Part shown: positions 7,553 to 8,759 of the stretch, in pieces
Layout: the number at the start of each line of letters is the position of its first letter
How positions within the stretch are numbered: position 1 is the first letter of the stretch
Assembly: GCA_003492055.1 (NCBI GenBank)
Contig: DMZE01000268.1
Coordinates: 1 to 8,759, forward strand
Length of the DNA stretch: 8,759 nt
Reading direction: 5' to 3'
Source of the DNA: Cellvibrionales bacterium
GTDB lineage: Bacteria; Pseudomonadota; Gammaproteobacteria; Pseudomonadales; UBA7434
Made by a program: the position numbers and the translations under genes
Notes under the pieces: model-generated
The model's database searches: none
Seen by the model: the letters and a program-made list of their open reading frames with translations, nothing else
Told to the model about the DNA's origin: nothing

Positions 7553-8434
7553 ATGAACTTGAATGCGCAATTAGCCACCGCTAGCAAGCGACGCGTATCA
7601 CGCAGCCGAAAGGGCGCAACGCGAGCGGGTCAAAAAAGTAATGTAAAAGCCACTGGCTTACTGTGGTTAAAACGCAGCGTGTTACTCATTGCATTATCGG
7701 TAGTGTCATTTTCACTGATAACTGCAGTTGATAAGTTGCAATCAGTACCAGTAGATGAAGTGGTTTTAACCGGTTATACCGGTGGTCATACGGGTGTTGG
7801 TGCGAGCAAGGATGAGTTGTTAGCACTGGTGGATAAGCAGCTGGATAAAGGCTTTTGGCAATTAGATTTATTGCAGTTGAAAGCCAATCTTGAAAGTCAT
7901 CCTTGGGTGCGTCAAGCGGTTATTCGTCGACAGTGGCCGAATCAATTGGTGATTGGTATTGACGAGTATGTGGCGGTAGCCCGCTGGAATGAACGCTATT
8001 TATTATCGGCGACCGGTGATGTGTTTATGCCATCAAAAATAGCCGCATTTACTCACTTGCCGCGTTTAAAAGTAGAGTCGCTGCGCATTGATAAACAAGA
8101 ACGACCAAGCCGAGAAACTATTAAACAGGCAGTTAGCGGGTTTAATCAATTTCAAAAGCCATTGACTCATTATGGATTGTCAGTGGTTGAACAAACGCAA
8201 TTGCTTGATGGCGATTTTTTATTGCTGCTGAGTAACGGACTAACGTTAATGCTAGGTGCGGATCAAGTCACTCATCGCTTCGATCGTTTTTTAGCGTTAT
8301 TGGATGGTGAGTTAATTGATAAGTTAGATGATATTGAAGCGATTGATTTACGTTATATGAATGGCTTGTCGGTTCGTTGGCGTGATGCGATAGAGCTAGC
8401 TCAAGTTGAAGTTACTTCATCATTATTAAGATAA
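7553..8434 (+). CDS. ftsQ: FtsQ, divisome scaffold protein
   Basis: FtsQ is a bitopic inner-membrane protein that links early and late divisome parts and binds FtsB/FtsL in the periplasm. The 293-residue product has a very basic cytoplasmic tail (1-40, e.g. SKRRVSRSRK), one membrane segment (about 42-58), a POTRA domain (about 66-137) with HPWVRQAVIRRQWPNQLVI (116-134), then the FtsQ/DivIB beta domain with VARWN (142-146), TGDVF (154-158) and the C-terminal strand DLRYMNGLSVRW (265-276), the region that pairs with FtsB in E. coli. The start is 2 nt after the ddlB stop and lacks a clear ribosome site, so translation probably depends on ribosomes finishing ddlB. A Gly/Thr-rich stretch in the first POTRA loop (75-83) is longer than in E. 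coli. Sequence identity to E. coli is modest, as usual for FtsQ, but motifs and position leave little doubt. Confidence 0.96.
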   Translation: MNLNAQLATASKRRVSRSRKGATRAGQKSNVKATGLLWLKRSVLLIALSVVSFSLITAVDKLQSVPVDEVVLTGYTGGHTGVGASKDELLALVDKQLDKGFWQLDLLQLKANLESHPWVRQAVIRRQWPNQLVIGIDEYVAVARWNERYLLSATGDVFMPSKIAAFTHLPRLKVESLRIDKQERPSRETIKQAVSGFNQFQKPLTHYGLSVVEQTQLLDGDFLLLLSNGLTLMLGADQVTHRFDRFLALLDGELIDKLDDIEAIDLRYMNGLSVRWRDAIELAQVEVTSSLLR

Positions 8435-8480
8435 GTGTTTAAGGCGAAAGTAATGAATGTGAAAAACCGGAGATTACAAA
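8435..8480 (+). other. 46-nt ftsQ-ftsA spacer
   Basis: One of the two looser junctions of the window. It holds TAAGGCG (8440-8446, counting a preceding T at the edge), an ATG at 8453 that opens an 11-codon frame ending at 8488 inside ftsA, and the ftsA ribosome site. No terminator hairpin or convincing sigma-70 promoter is visible. Confidence 0.5.
8469..8472 (+). promoter_or_regulatory. Ribosome binding site of ftsA
   Basis: GGAG lies 8 nt before the ATG at 8481. An in-frame TGA at 8460-8462 upstream rules out any ATG start before 8481. Confidence 0.7.
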
Positions 8481-8759
8481 ATGTCTAATCTACCTGTGGG
8501 AAAAATGATTGTTGGGCTGGATATTGGCACCTCTAAAGTTGTTGCCATTGTTGGCGAGCAAAACGATGAAGGTGATATTGAAATTATAGGTATCGGTTCG
8601 CACCCTTCAAATGGTTTGAAAAAAGGGGTGGTCGTTAATATTGAATCAACAGTGCAATCGATTCAGCGAGCGATTGAAGAAGCCGAGTTAATGGCCGGCT
8701 GCGAGATTCATTCGGTTTATGCGGGTATTGCCGGTAATCATATTCGTAGTTTGAATTCA
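8481..8759 (+). CDS. ftsA: FtsA, actin-like divisome protein (5' end, partial)
   Basis: The first 93 codons are present and the frame runs off the window without a stop. FtsA is an actin-fold ATPase that anchors FtsZ filaments to the inner membrane and recruits later divisome proteins. The visible part is subdomain 1A: MIVGLDIGTSKVVAIVGE (9-26) carries the phosphate-1 loop DIGTSK of the actin/Hsp70 superfamily, followed by HPSNGLKKGVVVNIEST (42-58), IQRAIEEAELMAG (62-74) and IAGNHIRSLNS (83-93). These align nearly residue for residue with Pseudomonas FtsA as I recall it. The start at 8481 has a good ribosome site and is the first possible ATG after an in-frame stop; M9 is an unlikely alternative. 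ftsZ would be expected downstream. Confidence 0.96.
   Translation, partial: MSNLPVGKMIVGLDIGTSKVVAIVGEQNDEGDIEIIGIGSHPSNGLKKGVVVNIESTVQSIQRAIEEAELMAGCEIHSVYAGIAGNHIRSLNS

Noticed and set aside
8753..8758. EcoRI-type site GAATTC at the window end
   Set aside because: It is part of conserved ftsA codons (SLNS); the window edge is likely coincidental and has no biological meaning.

Overview
This window is the middle of a division and cell wall (dcw) cluster from a Gram-negative bacterium. All genes lie on the + strand in the order murF (3' end only), mraY, murD, ftsW, murG, murC, ddlB, ftsQ, ftsA (5' end only). This is the order known from Escherichia coli and Pseudomonas. The proteins align by eye with gammaproteobacterial homologues. 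The FtsA N-terminus, the MurD start (MNLIQTD) and the MurD P-loop (GSNAKST) look especially close to the Pseudomonas forms. The DNA leans AT-rich, with many TTA/TTG leucine codons. Taken together this suggests a free-living, moderately low-GC gammaproteobacterium, perhaps near the Cellvibrionales/Pseudomonadales. That placement is an inference from memory of homologues and has not been tested by a search.

Layout: positions 1-213 hold the last 70 residues of MurF (UDP-MurNAc-pentapeptide synthesis). MraY (218-1300) transfers the pentapeptide to undecaprenyl phosphate to give lipid I. MurD (about 1397-2767, possibly from 1313) adds D-Glu to the precursor. FtsW (2767-4014) is the SEDS glycosyltransferase of the divisome. 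MurG (4007-5149) makes lipid II. MurC (5142-6572) adds L-Ala. DdlB (6585-7550) makes D-Ala-D-Ala. FtsQ (7553-8434) is the bitopic scaffold of the divisome. FtsA (8481 to the end) is the actin-like membrane tether of FtsZ. The window therefore combines most cytoplasmic and membrane steps of lipid II synthesis with the septal machinery that uses it.

Genes are packed head to tail. Junctions are 4 nt (murF-mraY), a 1-nt overlap (murD-ftsW), 8-nt overlaps (ftsW-murG and murG-murC), 12 nt (murC-ddlB) and 2 nt (ddlB-ftsQ). This points to one transcript with translational coupling. The two looser junctions are mraY-murD, where an AT-rich 96-nt stretch carries a 12-nt tandem repeat and leaves the murD start uncertain, and ftsQ-ftsA (46 nt). 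No stretch above 300 bases lacks a gene. I found no RNA gene, mobile element, CRISPR array, convincing promoter or terminator.

I see no undescribed system here. The region is a conserved housekeeping cluster, and the findings below are small, local oddities at gene junctions and in one loop.
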